64,000 nucleotides of DNA, taken from positions 1-64,000 of the forward strand of contig QYZZ01000019.1 in the NCBI GenBank assembly GCA_003838145.1. The letters are read 5' to 3'. The position numbers and the translations under genes are program-made. The notes below the pieces were generated by a model, which was given only the letters and a program-made list of their open reading frames with translations, ran no database searches and had not been told where the DNA came from. Positions 47,519-57,988 of the stretch are shown here, piece after piece. How positions within the stretch are numbered: position 1 is the first letter of the stretch; each line of letters starts with the position of its first letter. Source of the DNA: Tindallia sp. MSAO_Bac2 (lineage in GTDB: Bacteria; Bacillota; Clostridia; Peptostreptococcales; Tindalliaceae).

Positions 47519-48523
47519 ATGAAAGAACTATGGACGATAGCAGAACAAAAGAACGGAAAACTGAAGAGCGTATCCTTTGAACTGTTAAGCAGAGGGCGGA
47601 AGCTGGCAGAGGATTTGGATGCACAGTTATGTTCAGTTTTAATAGCTGGAAAAATTACGGATGAAACACTGCAGGAACTGATTTATCGTGGGGCGGACCG
47701 TGTATATGTGGTAGAAGATGAGCGGCTGGAGGATTTTGTGGCAGAGACACACAGTAATGTACTGGCAGACCTGATTGAATCTTATCAACCACATACTATT
47801 TTGGCTGCAGCCACTTCCAGTGGACGAACCATGATGCCATATGTAGCTATTAAAGTTAATACCGGCCTTACGGCAGACTGTACTGAACTGGCCATCGAGG
47901 AAGAAACACAGCATTTATTGCAAACACGGCCGGCTATTGGTGGGAATATCATGGCAACCATCAAAACACCGGATCACTCTCCACAAATGGCAACGGTCAG
48001 ACCAAAGTCAAGCCGTCCTTTGCCGGCTGATTCTGAAAGAACGGGAGAGATAATCAGGTTGGACCTGAAGGAAGCATTAATAGATTCAAGGGTTCAGGTG
48101 TTGGGAATCCGCAAGGATGAGGAGAACTTTACAAATATTGAAGAGGCGGATATTGTGGTGAGCGGCGGTAAAGGTATGCGAAAGGAAGAAAACTTTGCAA
48201 TGCTCCGGCAGCTGGCCGATCATTTTGACGCAGTGATTGGTGCCAGCCGGGATGCGGTGGACCGGGGATGGATTTCCTATCCGCATCAGGTAGGACTCAG
48301 TGGAAAAACGGTATCGCCAAAACTTTATATTTGTGCAGGCGTATCCGGTTCAATTCAGCACCTGGCTGGTATTAAAACCGCCGAATATATTGTTGCCATT
48401 AATAATGACCCGGATGCCAATATTTTCCAGGTGGCAGATTTCGGAATTGTTGGAGACTTATTTGAAATAATTCCGGAGCTGAATAAAAAGCTGGAAAAGG
48501 TGAAAAAGGGGGATTCAAATTGA
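47519..48523 (+). CDS. etfA: Electron transfer flavoprotein alpha subunit
   Basis: ATSSGRTMMPYVAIKVNTGLTADCTEL; VVSGGKGM; YPHQVGLSGKTVSPKLYICAGVSGSIQHLAGIKTAEYIVAINNDPDANIFQVADFGIVGD. Confidence 0.94.
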   Translation: MKELWTIAEQKNGKLKSVSFELLSRGRKLAEDLDAQLCSVLIAGKITDETLQELIYRGADRVYVVEDERLEDFVAETHSNVLADLIESYQPHTILAAATSSGRTMMPYVAIKVNTGLTADCTELAIEEETQHLLQTRPAIGGNIMATIKTPDHSPQMATVRPKSSRPLPADSERTGEIIRLDLKEALIDSRVQVLGIRKDEENFTNIEEADIVVSGGKGMRKEENFAMLRQLADHFDAVIGASRDAVDRGWISYPHQVGLSGKTVSPKLYICAGVSGSIQHLAGIKTAEYIVAINNDPDANIFQVADFGIVGDLFEIIPELNKKLEKVKKGDSN

Positions 48524-49944
48524 AATATAATCCAGTCACTAAAGAAATAAAAGACCAGTTAATTGCAATCCTTGGAGAAAAAAATGTTTTTGCTGACGAA
48601 GAGAAAATGGAAGCCTATTCTCACGATGAAACGGATGCCAATGTATATGGCCATATGCCGGAGGTGGTCATTACACCCACCACACCTGAGCAAATAGCAG
48701 AAGTAGTGAAACTTGCCAACAGGGAACTGATTCCCGTAACCCCCAGGGGTGCCGGAAGTGGACTGTCCGGCGGGGCTATCCCGGTGTATGGCGGTATTCT
48801 GGTTTCTGTTGAAAAAATGAATAAAGTAGTGGAGCTGGATTATGCGAATATGCTGTTTGTAGCTGAGTCCGGCATCATAACCAACGAAGTAAACGAGCTG
48901 GTTAAAGAAAAAGGTCTTTTCTTTGCCGGATACCCCATGAGTCTGGAAACCTGCTATTTGGGCGGTAATATTGCAGAGAATGCCGGTGGAGGCAAGGCTA
49001 TCAAATATGGTGTGACCGGCAGGCATATTATGGGGGTCGAACTGGTGACGCCCACAGGGGAAATAGTGGAGCTGGGTGGAAAACTGGCAAAGGACGTTAC
49101 GGGTTATGACCTGAAGCAATTGATCGTTGGTTCTGAAGGAACCCTTGGAATTGTTACCAAGGCAACGGTGAAACTGACTGGTCTTCCGACGGCCAAATCC
49201 AATTTACTGGTATTGTTTAAAACACCCAAGGATGCTATTGACGTAGTGCCGGAAATCATGGCCGGTGGATTGATACCCACAGGCATTGAATTTATGGACC
49301 AGCTATCCGTCAGAACTTCCTGCGAATACCTGAATGAAACTCTGCCGTATCAGGACTGCGGCGCTATGCTGCTGATCGAAATGGACGGAACGGAGCAGGA
49401 TCAGGTGGAGCTGGATGCAGAGAAAATCGGCGATATGTGTATGGAGCATGGAGCTATTGAAGTATATGTTGCAGATAACTACACAACTCAGGAAAGAATA
49501 TGGAGTGTCCGTCGAAACATTGCTGAGGCATTTAAGGTAAGTAGTCCGGTACAGGTTATAGAAGATATAGTGGTGCCGATATCAGCTATCCCGGACCTGA
49601 TTCCTGAGTTGGAAAAAATTTCGAAAAAGTACGATGTACAGGTTCCCTGCTATGGTCATGCCGGAGATGGAAATATCCACGCTCATCTGGTGAAAAACCC
49701 AAACTCAACCATGGAGCACTGGCTGGAAATTGAACCAAAAGCCCTTCGGGAGCTATATGCAGCAACGGATAAGCTGGGTGGAAAAATCAGTGGAGAGCAC
49801 GGTATCGGACTGAAACGAAAATCCTACATGAAAGAACTGATTAACCCAGCGGAACTGGAGCTGATGAAAGCCATTAAAAAAGCCTGGGATCCGAATAACA
49901 TCATGAATCCGGGAAAAATATTCGACATGGAGGATGATCAGTAA
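48520..49944 (+). CDS. FAD-linked GlcD/D-lactate-dehydrogenase-type oxidoreductase
   Basis: YSHDETDANVYGHMPEVVITPTTPEQIAEVVKLANRELIPVTPRGAGSGLSGGAIP; CYGHAGDGNIHAHLVKNP; GKISGEHGIGLKRK. Confidence 0.92.
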   Translation: MKYNPVTKEIKDQLIAILGEKNVFADEEKMEAYSHDETDANVYGHMPEVVITPTTPEQIAEVVKLANRELIPVTPRGAGSGLSGGAIPVYGGILVSVEKMNKVVELDYANMLFVAESGIITNEVNELVKEKGLFFAGYPMSLETCYLGGNIAENAGGGKAIKYGVTGRHIMGVELVTPTGEIVELGGKLAKDVTGYDLKQLIVGSEGTLGIVTKATVKLTGLPTAKSNLLVLFKTPKDAIDVVPEIMAGGLIPTGIEFMDQLSVRTSCEYLNETLPYQDCGAMLLIEMDGTEQDQVELDAEKIGDMCMEHGAIEVYVADNYTTQERIWSVRRNIAEAFKVSSPVQVIEDIVVPISAIPDLIPELEKISKKYDVQVPCYGHAGDGNIHAHLVKNPNSTMEHWLEIEPKALRELYAATDKLGGKISGEHGIGLKRKSYMKELINPAELELMKAIKKAWDPNNIMNPGKIFDMEDDQ

Positions 49945-49985
49945 CAGCGGGTTTAAAACCGGGAGATGCAGGAAGGAGGATTGCC

Positions 49986-51272
49986 TTGCCAAATATCCGA
50001 ATACCGTATGCAAAAACCTTTGTTGAAGTGGATGTACCCGTCGAAAACTTGCGGGGTGTACTGGAGTCAAAAGCCCACCACTTCAAAGCGGAAAAGTCTG
50101 AAGAAGAACTGGTAAAAAAAGCAATGATGTCTCCGGTTGGATCCTCCCGGTTAAAAAACATGGCTGATGGGAAACAAAATATCGTTATCATTACTTCGGA
50201 CCACACCAGACCGGTTCCCAGCAAAATCACCATGCCGATTCTTTTGGAAGAAATACGATCCGGAAACCCGGAAGCATCCATTACGATATTGATTGCAACC
50301 GGATTCCACCGGGCTACAACCGAAGAAGAGCTGTTAAACCGTTTTGGTGAAAGGATTTATCATAATGAAAAAATAGTTGTTCATGACTGTCAAAACGAAG
50401 ATGAACTAACTTACATGGGAAAACTTCCGTCAGGCGGAGATTTAACCCTTAACCGAAGAGCCGTTGAAGCTGATTTACTGATATCCGAGGGATTTATCGA
50501 ACCCCACTTTTTTGCCGGTTTTTCCGGAGGAAGAAAAAGCGTGCTTCCGGGTATAGCCGGACACAAGACGGTTCTAGCAAACCACTGTGCAGAATTTATC
50601 GCCAGTCCCAATGCAAGAACCGGCGTTTTGAAAGACAATCCAATGCATAAGGATATGTTATATGCCGCTGAAAAGGCGAATTTGAGCTGTATTCTTAACG
50701 TAGTGATCAACAGTGAAAAAGAAATTATCGAAGCATTTGCAGGTCATCCTGTTGAGGCGCATGAAAAAGGGTGCCGTCTTGTGGAAGAAATGGCAATGGT
50801 AAAACCGGTTCCAGCGGATATTCTTATTACATCCAATGGCGGCTACCCGCTGGATCAAAATATTTATCAAACAGTAAAAGGGATGACAGCGGCAGAAGCC
50901 TCGGCCAAACCGGGAGCTGTTATTATTATTGTTTCAGCCTGCAATGATGGCCACGGGGGAGAGAGCTTTTATAAGACTTTCCTGGAGGCAAAAAGCCCTG
51001 GTGAGGTAATGGAGAGCATTTTGGGAAGAGAAATGGAATCTACCCTTCCGGATCAGTGGGAATCCCAGATTTTAGCCAGAATACTGATGAAGCACGAAAT
51101 AATCCTGGTGACGGACCAGTGTGATGAAAATCTGATCACCAACATGCACATGAAACATGCTGCTTCTCTGGATGAAGCACTGAAAATGGCCTTTAGCATG
51201 AAAGGAAAGAATGCGGGCGTAACAGTTATACCGGATGGTGTTGGTGTAATTGTTAAGCTGGAAGAACTCTAA
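49986..51272 (+). CDS. LarA-family (nickel-pincer) 2-hydroxyacid racemase/epimerase homologue 1
   Basis: ITSDHTRPVPS; ATGFHRATTEEE; HFFAGFSGGRKSVLPGIAGHKTVLANHCAEF. Confidence 0.9.
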   Translation: MPNIRIPYAKTFVEVDVPVENLRGVLESKAHHFKAEKSEEELVKKAMMSPVGSSRLKNMADGKQNIVIITSDHTRPVPSKITMPILLEEIRSGNPEASITILIATGFHRATTEEELLNRFGERIYHNEKIVVHDCQNEDELTYMGKLPSGGDLTLNRRAVEADLLISEGFIEPHFFAGFSGGRKSVLPGIAGHKTVLANHCAEFIASPNARTGVLKDNPMHKDMLYAAEKANLSCILNVVINSEKEIIEAFAGHPVEAHEKGCRLVEEMAMVKPVPADILITSNGGYPLDQNIYQTVKGMTAAEASAKPGAVIIIVSACNDGHGGESFYKTFLEAKSPGEVMESILGREMESTLPDQWESQILARILMKHEIILVTDQCDENLITNMHMKHAASLDEALKMAFSMKGKNAGVTVIPDGVGVIVKLEEL

Positions 51273-51416
51273 ATATCGAAGGCTGTGGGAGTGAATATCG
51301 TTCGACATTACCGAACTGCGTTCTGATTTTTATTTACAGAATTATCAAAATATGATAGTATTAAAGTCAAAGTAAAAACGGTTGGCAGTGACCTGATAAC
51401 TTTGCCGGAGGTACTT

Positions 51417-52205
51417 ATGAGTAAGACGGGAAGGGTTCAATCCATTGAACGTGCAGTTAAGATTCTGAACTGTTTCTCAGAGAGCCACACAGAATTAAGG
51501 CTCTCTGAAATTGCAGGTATGCTTGGTTTGAATAAAAGCACGGTACATGGAATTCTTCACACATTGAAGTATCATGGAATGGTGAGTCAAAACACCGAAA
51601 ACCACAAATACAGGCTGGGGCTTCGCCTGATGGAACTGGGGAGCAGAGCCGCAAATTCCATCGATATAATTGAACTGGCCAGACCCGGAATTCGGGAACT
51701 TTGCCGTCTTACGGAGGAAACGGTTCATCTTGGGACATTGGACGGGCATGAGATGGTTTATGTGGATAAAGTGGAATCCATTCAATCCATGAGAATTGCT
51801 TCTTCTGTCGGTGCCAGGAAGCCTGCATACAGCACCGGTATGGGGAAGGCAATCATGGCTTACCTTAGCCCTGAAGAGTTAAAACGTGCAGTTCCCAAAA
51901 AAATGAAGCCTCTGACTTCTGCCACTATTGTAAGTATGGAAGCATTGGTCAGGGAACTGGAGCAAACAAAAACAAGAGGATATGCCATTGATAATGAAGA
52001 AAACTGCATCGGTTTAAAATGTGTGGCAGCACCAATATTTGATCATGAAGGAAAAGTGCGCTACTCCATAAGTGTTTCAGGTCCGGCCATACGAATGACT
52101 AACAAAAAGATGAACTACATTATTGAGCAGGTAAATCGGACGTGCAGGAGTATTTCGGGAAAAATAGGATATGAGGAGTGTGATGCCGATGGGGATTCGT
52201 ATTAA
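51417..52205 (+). CDS. IclR-family transcriptional regulator
   Basis: GRVQSIERAVKILNCFSESHTELRLSEIAGMLGLNKSTVHGILHTLKYHGMV; AYSTGMGKAIMAYL. Confidence 0.92.
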   Translation: MSKTGRVQSIERAVKILNCFSESHTELRLSEIAGMLGLNKSTVHGILHTLKYHGMVSQNTENHKYRLGLRLMELGSRAANSIDIIELARPGIRELCRLTEETVHLGTLDGHEMVYVDKVESIQSMRIASSVGARKPAYSTGMGKAIMAYLSPEELKRAVPKKMKPLTSATIVSMEALVRELEQTKTRGYAIDNEENCIGLKCVAAPIFDHEGKVRYSISVSGPAIRMTNKKMNYIIEQVNRTCRSISGKIGYEECDADGDSY

Positions 52206-53454
52206 GGAACTTCCGGAGATGTATCGTATCCGTCAGCACTTTGATATTACTGAAGTGAAGGACGTAAGTGATGAAATTGCAGCTGGGTTTGAAAAACATA
52301 AAGACCGGATCAGTCCAGGAGCTAAAATAGGCATAGCCGTCGGGAGCAGGGGAATTTACCAGTTGCAGAATCTGGTAAAGGCCGTGGTGGAAGAAGTGAA
52401 GAAATATGACGGAATTCCGTACATCATACCTGCTATGGGAAGCCATGGTGGGGCGACGGCGGAAGGCCAGAAAGAATACCTTGCCGGATATGGCATCACT
52501 GAGCAGTCGGTAGGAGCTCCGGTTATCAGCAATATGGAGGTAGAACAGCTGGGGATAGTGGAGCCGGACGGAATGCCGGTGTATTTTGATAAAGAGGCAC
52601 TGGCAATGGATGGACTAATTATGCTTAACCGCATAAAGGCGCACACGGATTTTCACGACGTGACAGAAAGTGGTCTCCTGAAGCAAATGGCCATAGGTTT
52701 TGGAAACCATATCGGTGCCATGGCCATTCATGAATACGGAATCTATGGGCTTGCCAAACTGATTCCAAAAGCAGCGGCAATCATTATGGAAAAAACTCCT
52801 GTTTTGCTGGGAGTTGCAGTTATCGAAAATGCAGAAGACACAACAGCTAAAGTGGAGGTAATACCACGGGAACTGATCGAAGAACGTGAAAAGGAGCTGA
52901 TAGTGGAGGCGAAAGCAATGATGCCGTCATTGCCTTTTGATGAAGCCGATGTTCTGGTGGTGCAGGAAATGGGAAAAGACATCAGTGGTGTCGGGCTGGA
53001 TTCAAATATCACTGGACGGATTCTGGTAAGGGGAGAAGATGACTCGGCGGGTCCTTCCATTTATCGGATTGTATGCCTTGATTTAACGGATGAAAGCCAT
53101 CACAATGGATTGGGAGTTGGTCTGGCAGATGTCATTACCCAAAGACTTTTCGATAAACTGGACTTGGACACTACTTACGCAAACGTTATAACTTCCGGAT
53201 TTTTGGAAAGAGGTTTTATCCCTGTTATCCAGAAAACCGATAAAGAGGCTATTTTGACTGCGCTGTCCTGCTGCAATCGGAAAGTCACCATGGATGATGC
53301 CAGAGTAGCGTTCATTAAAAACACATTGGACATCAAAGAATTACTTGTATCCAGAGCGATGCTGGAAGAAGTTAAGACGTTAAACCATGTTGAAGTGTTA
53401 GGGAAAGAAATTTTATCTTTTGATTCTGAGCATAATCTGGAATTGAAGATATAG
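52183..53454 (+). CDS. Divergent LarA N-terminal-like (DUF2088-like) protein
   Basis: KIGIAVGSRGIYQLQNLVKAVVEEVKKYDGIPYIIPAMGSHGGATAEGQ; KAHTDFHDVTESGLLKQMAIGFGNHIGAMAIHEYG; no GGRKS motif. Confidence 0.7.
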   Translation: MPMGIRIKELPEMYRIRQHFDITEVKDVSDEIAAGFEKHKDRISPGAKIGIAVGSRGIYQLQNLVKAVVEEVKKYDGIPYIIPAMGSHGGATAEGQKEYLAGYGITEQSVGAPVISNMEVEQLGIVEPDGMPVYFDKEALAMDGLIMLNRIKAHTDFHDVTESGLLKQMAIGFGNHIGAMAIHEYGIYGLAKLIPKAAAIIMEKTPVLLGVAVIENAEDTTAKVEVIPRELIEEREKELIVEAKAMMPSLPFDEADVLVVQEMGKDISGVGLDSNITGRILVRGEDDSAGPSIYRIVCLDLTDESHHNGLGVGLADVITQRLFDKLDLDTTYANVITSGFLERGFIPVIQKTDKEAILTALSCCNRKVTMDDARVAFIKNTLDIKELLVSRAMLEEVKTLNHVEVLGKEILSFDSEHNLELKI

Positions 53455-53648
53455 CAGAAGCGAAGCAGTGGACAGGCTATTTCCTTGACGATGATCAAAC
53501 ACAAGAGTAATATGAATCTATGTTTATTTAAAACTGAATTGAAGTATTTGTTTTGGAGTGGAGGTGGTATGGAAAAAGAGAGTTGGGGAGAAGCAGAGTT
53601 GGAACTTGTGATCATTTAATTTCAGTCAAGAAAAAAGGAGGAGTTTGT

Positions 53649-54701
53649 GTGAGTAAGAAGACTTTAAAAGTGTTGTCGCTACTTTTGGTTATGGTATTTG
53701 CTTTAGTTACGGTAACGGGCTGTGGCGGCGGTAATGGAAATGGTGAACCTGCTCCTGCCCCTGAAAATGGAGAACCGGAAGCTGCCGGTGAAGGCGAGAT
53801 TGTTTTAAGAGCAGCCACATCCGTAGACATGAGCCACCCTTACAACCAGGGAATGATTGCTTATGGTGAAATGCTGGAAGAAAGAACCAATGGCAAATTT
53901 AGCATCGAGGTATATCCGGATGCTCAGCTGGGGTCAGAACGAGAAATCATTGAAGGGATCCAAATGGGAACCATCGACGTAACCGTGGTATCCACAGCAC
54001 CCCTGGCTGGTTTCTCCGACGCCTTTCTGGTAACAGACCTGCCCTTCATCTTCGAAGATAAACCACATGCGTATCGCGTATTGGATGGAGAAATCGGACA
54101 AAGTATTTTTGATCAGTTGGAAGGAACGGGCATTGTCGGTCTGGCCTTCTGGGAAAATGGCTTTAGAAACATCACCAACTCCCAAAGACCTATTGAAGTT
54201 CCGGAAGATGTTCAAGGTCTGAAAATCAGAACGATGGAAAACCAGATCCACATGGATTCTTTCCGAGAGGTTGGAGCAGATCCGACACCTATGGCCTTTG
54301 GTGAACTGTTTACTGCGCTGCAACAGGGAACCGTTGATGGACAGGAAAACCCGCTGCCAATCATTGCAACTTCCAGATTTTACGAAGTGCAGGATCACCT
54401 GGCCCTGACAGGCCACTTCTATGCACCGGCTCCACTGCTTATCAGCGGTGCGCTATGGGATAGCCTGACAGATGAGGAAAAAACAATTTTCCAGGAAGCT
54501 GCCAATGATGCAACAGATATTCAACGAGGCATGATCCAGGAAATGGACGACCGACTGGTAGAAGAACTTGAAGCAGAAGGTATGCAGATTACCCGACCTG
54601 ATGTTGGACCCTGGCAGGAAGCCATGGCTCCAGTATACGAACAATGGGAAGATACCATTGGAGCAGAACTGATCCAACAAATTCAGGAAATGGGCAACTA
54701 A
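53649..54701 (+). CDS. dctP: TRAP transporter substrate-binding protein (DctP family)
   Basis: Lipoprotein signal VFALVTVTGCGG; AATSVDMSHPYNQGMIAYGEMLEERTNGKFSIEVYPDAQLGSEREIIEGIQMGTIDVTVVS; GTG start after AAGGAGG. Confidence 0.92.
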   Translation: MSKKTLKVLSLLLVMVFALVTVTGCGGGNGNGEPAPAPENGEPEAAGEGEIVLRAATSVDMSHPYNQGMIAYGEMLEERTNGKFSIEVYPDAQLGSEREIIEGIQMGTIDVTVVSTAPLAGFSDAFLVTDLPFIFEDKPHAYRVLDGEIGQSIFDQLEGTGIVGLAFWENGFRNITNSQRPIEVPEDVQGLKIRTMENQIHMDSFREVGADPTPMAFGELFTALQQGTVDGQENPLPIIATSRFYEVQDHLALTGHFYAPAPLLISGALWDSLTDEEKTIFQEAANDATDIQRGMIQEMDDRLVEELEAEGMQITRPDVGPWQEAMAPVYEQWEDTIGAELIQQIQEMGN

Positions 54702-54721
54702 GCCTTCGTGCATAAAAAGTA

Positions 54722-54759
54722 TAATGGTTGAGCAGGACCAGTGTCCTGCTCAACCATTA
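54722..54759. other. 17-bp perfect hairpin TAATGGTTGAGCAGGAC cagt GTCCTGCTCAACCATTA between dctP and dctQ
   Basis: Perfect stem, 4-nt loop, no T-tract. Confidence 0.85.
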
Positions 54760-54837
54760 CTTCCATCGAGCCATAGCTCATAAGAACCCTGTTAAAGAGA
54801 AGGGCAACTGATAAAGGCAAACATAAGGAGGAAAACT

Positions 54838-55329
54838 ATGGAAGGCAAAAAGCAATCTGTTTTTTTTCGCTTTCTGGATCGATTTGAAGATACATCCGTC
54901 ACCATCCTTTACGCTGTAATGGTGGTTGTCATCTTTCTGCAAGTCTTTTTTCGATTTGTCGTAAGATCATCCCTGCCCTGGTCAGAAGAACTGGCCCGAT
55001 ACGTCATGGCCTACGCCATCTTTATCGGCGCTTCCATTGCAGCCAAAGAAGGAGCCCACATAGGCATTTTAGCCATCGTCAACAAATTTCCCAAATCCGC
55101 AGAGAAATACACCAAAACCTTTGCCATGCTGGTGTCCTTTATTTTCTCCATTATTCTGATTTATTTGGCATTTCTTATCGTACAATTTCTGATGAACACC
55201 GGCCAAAAATCGCCAGCCATGAGGATTCCCATCTGGGTCGCCTATTTATCCGTTCCACTCGGAGCTGTCCTGATGAGCATCCGATTCATGCAGGCAGCCG
55301 TCATCCAGTTTACAGAAAGGAGGGAATAG
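54838..55329 (+). CDS. dctQ: TRAP transporter small permease (DctQ)
   Basis: LQVFFRFVVRSSLPWSEELARYVMAYAIFIGASIAAKEGAHIGI. Confidence 0.92.
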   Translation: MEGKKQSVFFRFLDRFEDTSVTILYAVMVVVIFLQVFFRFVVRSSLPWSEELARYVMAYAIFIGASIAAKEGAHIGILAIVNKFPKSAEKYTKTFAMLVSFIFSIILIYLAFLIVQFLMNTGQKSPAMRIPIWVAYLSVPLGAVLMSIRFMQAAVIQFTERRE

Positions 55330-55332
55330 GCA

Positions 55333-56613
55333 ATGATATCCCTGTTACTCTTTGGTGGATTTACCCTGTTAGTCATTGCCAGCGTTCCCATCGCCGTCAG
55401 CCTCGGCCTGTCCACCATTATCGCCATCCACATCACCGAAGCCGTAGCCTTGCAGGTAGTAGCCCAACGAATGTTTACCGCCGTAGATAACTTTGCCCTT
55501 ATGGCCGTACCCTTCTTTATGATCGCAGGAGCCGTAATGGAACGGGGAGGCATCTCCAAAAGACTCATTGGCTTTGCCAATTCGTTGGTAGGCAGCCTGT
55601 TTGGCGGCTTTGCCCTGGTAACCATCCTGGCATCCATGTTCTTTGCAGCCATATCCGGCTCATCTCCGGCCACCGTAGCCGCCATCGGCGCCATCATGAT
55701 TCCTGCCATGGTAAAGAATGGATACCAGGAAGAATTTGCCACCGCCACCCAGGCCAGTGCCGGGTATATAGGCGTTATTATCCCACCCAGCATACCGATG
55801 ATCACTTACGGCGTAGTCACCGGAACCTCCATCGGAGCCCTGTTCATGGCCGGCTTTATCCCCGGCATGCTCATCGGGCTTTCCCTGGCCATCGTCGCCG
55901 TTGTCACTGCCAAAAAGCGAAACTACCGGGGAGAAGTGAAGAAAGCCTCCCTGCAGGAAATAGGCGCCGCCTTTAAAGACGCCATCTGGGCACTCCTGAT
56001 GCCCATTATCATCCTGGGAGGCATCTATGGCGGCATCTTTACCCCCACAGAAGCCGCCAACATCGCCGTCGTATACGGCCTTCTGATCGGCTTTTTTGTA
56101 TACAAAGAGCTGAACCTGAAAGACATCCCCAAAATACTGAGAGGAGCCGCCATCAGCAGCTCATTGGTATTTATGATCATTGCCACCGCCTCAGCCTTTG
56201 GACTCATCCTCACCAGAGAACAGATACCAACCCAGGTTGCACAGTTTTTGCTGCAAATCACCGAAAATCCGATCCTGATGCTGATGATCCTTAATGTGAT
56301 GCTGTTGATCGTAGGTACCTTTATGGAAACCAACGCCGCCATCATCATCCTGGCCCCGATTCTCTATCCGGCCATCAGTGCCCTTGGTATCGATCCGGTA
56401 CATTTTGGGATTATCATGGTGGTTAACCTGGCCATCGGAATGATTACACCACCCCTGGGCGTGAACCTGTTTGTAGCCGCCAGTATGAGGAAAATGCAAA
56501 TTGAAAAACTGATCAACGCCAACTGGTGGTACCTGTTTGCATCGGTTGTAGCACTGTTGATTATTACCTACTTCCCCATGATCAGCCTATGGCTGCCCAG
56601 TGTGCTGAATTGA
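55333..56613 (+). CDS. dctM: TRAP transporter large permease (DctM)
   Basis: NFALMAVPFFMIAGAVMERGGISKRLIGFANSLVGSLFGGFALVTILASMFFAAISGSSPATVAAIG; IGMITPPLGVNLFVA. Confidence 0.94.
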   Translation: MISLLLFGGFTLLVIASVPIAVSLGLSTIIAIHITEAVALQVVAQRMFTAVDNFALMAVPFFMIAGAVMERGGISKRLIGFANSLVGSLFGGFALVTILASMFFAAISGSSPATVAAIGAIMIPAMVKNGYQEEFATATQASAGYIGVIIPPSIPMITYGVVTGTSIGALFMAGFIPGMLIGLSLAIVAVVTAKKRNYRGEVKKASLQEIGAAFKDAIWALLMPIIILGGIYGGIFTPTEAANIAVVYGLLIGFFVYKELNLKDIPKILRGAAISSSLVFMIIATASAFGLILTREQIPTQVAQFLLQITENPILMLMILNVMLLIVGTFMETNAAIIILAPILYPAISALGIDPVHFGIIMVVNLAIGMITPPLGVNLFVAASMRKMQIEKLINANWWYLFASVVALLIITYFPMISLWLPSVLN

Positions 56614-56668
56614 TTTTTAAGTTTTGAATATGCGTAAAGCTTGGAGACTGACGAAGGAGGCGCGTAAG

Positions 56669-57964
56669 GTGTCGAAAAGAAAGTTTGAACTAAAATATGG
56701 AAAAGGAATCGTGTCTGTTCAAGTTCCGGAAGATCAGCTTTTATATGAAATTATGGGACAGGAGTATCCGGCACTTTCCAACCTGAAAGAGGACTATCTG
56801 CACAGTCTGAATCATCCCATTGATGCCCCTCCATTAAAAGAAATAGTCAAAAAAGGCGATACGGTAGCTATAACGGTAAGCGATATAACCAGAGGATGGC
56901 AGAAAAACTATCTTACGTTACCGATTTTAATTGACTACCTTAACGAAGTGGGTGTGCCGGATGATAATATTACAATATTGATAGCTGTAGGAGGTCATCG
57001 TCCTAATACGGAAAAAGAGTTTGTAGAGCTGTGCAGCCAGGAAGTTTATGATCGGGTTCGAATTCTGAATCATGATGCCTGGGACGAAGAAAACATGGTG
57101 TACCAAGGTAAAACCAGCCGGGGAACAGAGGTTGCGGTTAATCGGATTGTGGCCGAAGCAGATAAAGTGATCCTGACCGGTGGCATTATCTATCACTACA
57201 TGGTTGGCTATGGAGGCGGCAGAAAAAGCATCATTCCCGGAGTGGCATCCATCAAAACCATCCAGCAAAACCATCTCTGGGCGATGGGCAGAGAAGTGGG
57301 CAGTGGATCTAATCCCAACTCAGCCTCAAAATTTACCAGGGGAAATGAATGTCACGAAGATATGATGGAAGTGGCAGCCTTCATAAAACCTGACTTTATT
57401 ATTAATTCGGTCCCCAACGCAGACGGTGAACTGGCAGGTATTTTTGCAGGGAACTGGGTTTCGGCGTGGCTTCACGGTACGGAACTGGTAAATAAAATCT
57501 ATGGTGTAGATGTGGAAGAAAAGGCTGACATAGTCATAGCTTCAGCTGGTGGCTATCCAAAAGATATTAATCTTTATCAGACGGGAAAAACCATGGATAA
57601 TGCCTACCACGCCATGAAAAAAGGCGGGGTATCCATCATTCTGTCCGAATGTGAAGATATTATGGAGCCCCTGGAGTTTACTAAGTGGTTTGATTACGAA
57701 AACACTTATGAGATGGAAAAAGCGTTGCGAGAGAACTTTACCATACCCGGATGGGTTGCCTTCAAAGAGGTGGAATGCAGCGATTATGGTACTTTTATTA
57801 TTTTGACAAAGCAGGAAAATGCTGAATTTGCCAAAAAAGCGAAACTGATTCCTGCCACTACCATGGAAGAAGCCATGGAAATCGCTTATAAAAAGTGCGG
57901 AGTTCAGCGTCCTAAAATAACAGTAATGCCACAGGGGGCCAATACGTTCCCTGTTAAAAAATAA
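56669..57964 (+). CDS. LarA-family (nickel-pincer) 2-hydroxyacid racemase/epimerase homologue 2
   Basis: ITVSDITRGWQ; AVGGHRPNTEKEF; GYGGGRKSIIPGVASIKTIQQNHLWAMG; GTG start after AAGGAGG. Confidence 0.88.
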   Translation: MSKRKFELKYGKGIVSVQVPEDQLLYEIMGQEYPALSNLKEDYLHSLNHPIDAPPLKEIVKKGDTVAITVSDITRGWQKNYLTLPILIDYLNEVGVPDDNITILIAVGGHRPNTEKEFVELCSQEVYDRVRILNHDAWDEENMVYQGKTSRGTEVAVNRIVAEADKVILTGGIIYHYMVGYGGGRKSIIPGVASIKTIQQNHLWAMGREVGSGSNPNSASKFTRGNECHEDMMEVAAFIKPDFIINSVPNADGELAGIFAGNWVSAWLHGTELVNKIYGVDVEEKADIVIASAGGYPKDINLYQTGKTMDNAYHAMKKGGVSIILSECEDIMEPLEFTKWFDYENTYEMEKALRENFTIPGWVAFKEVECSDYGTFIILTKQENAEFAKKAKLIPATTMEEAMEIAYKKCGVQRPKITVMPQGANTFPVKK

Positions 57965-57988
57965 AAATCAGAATTAGGAGGGTAAGGC

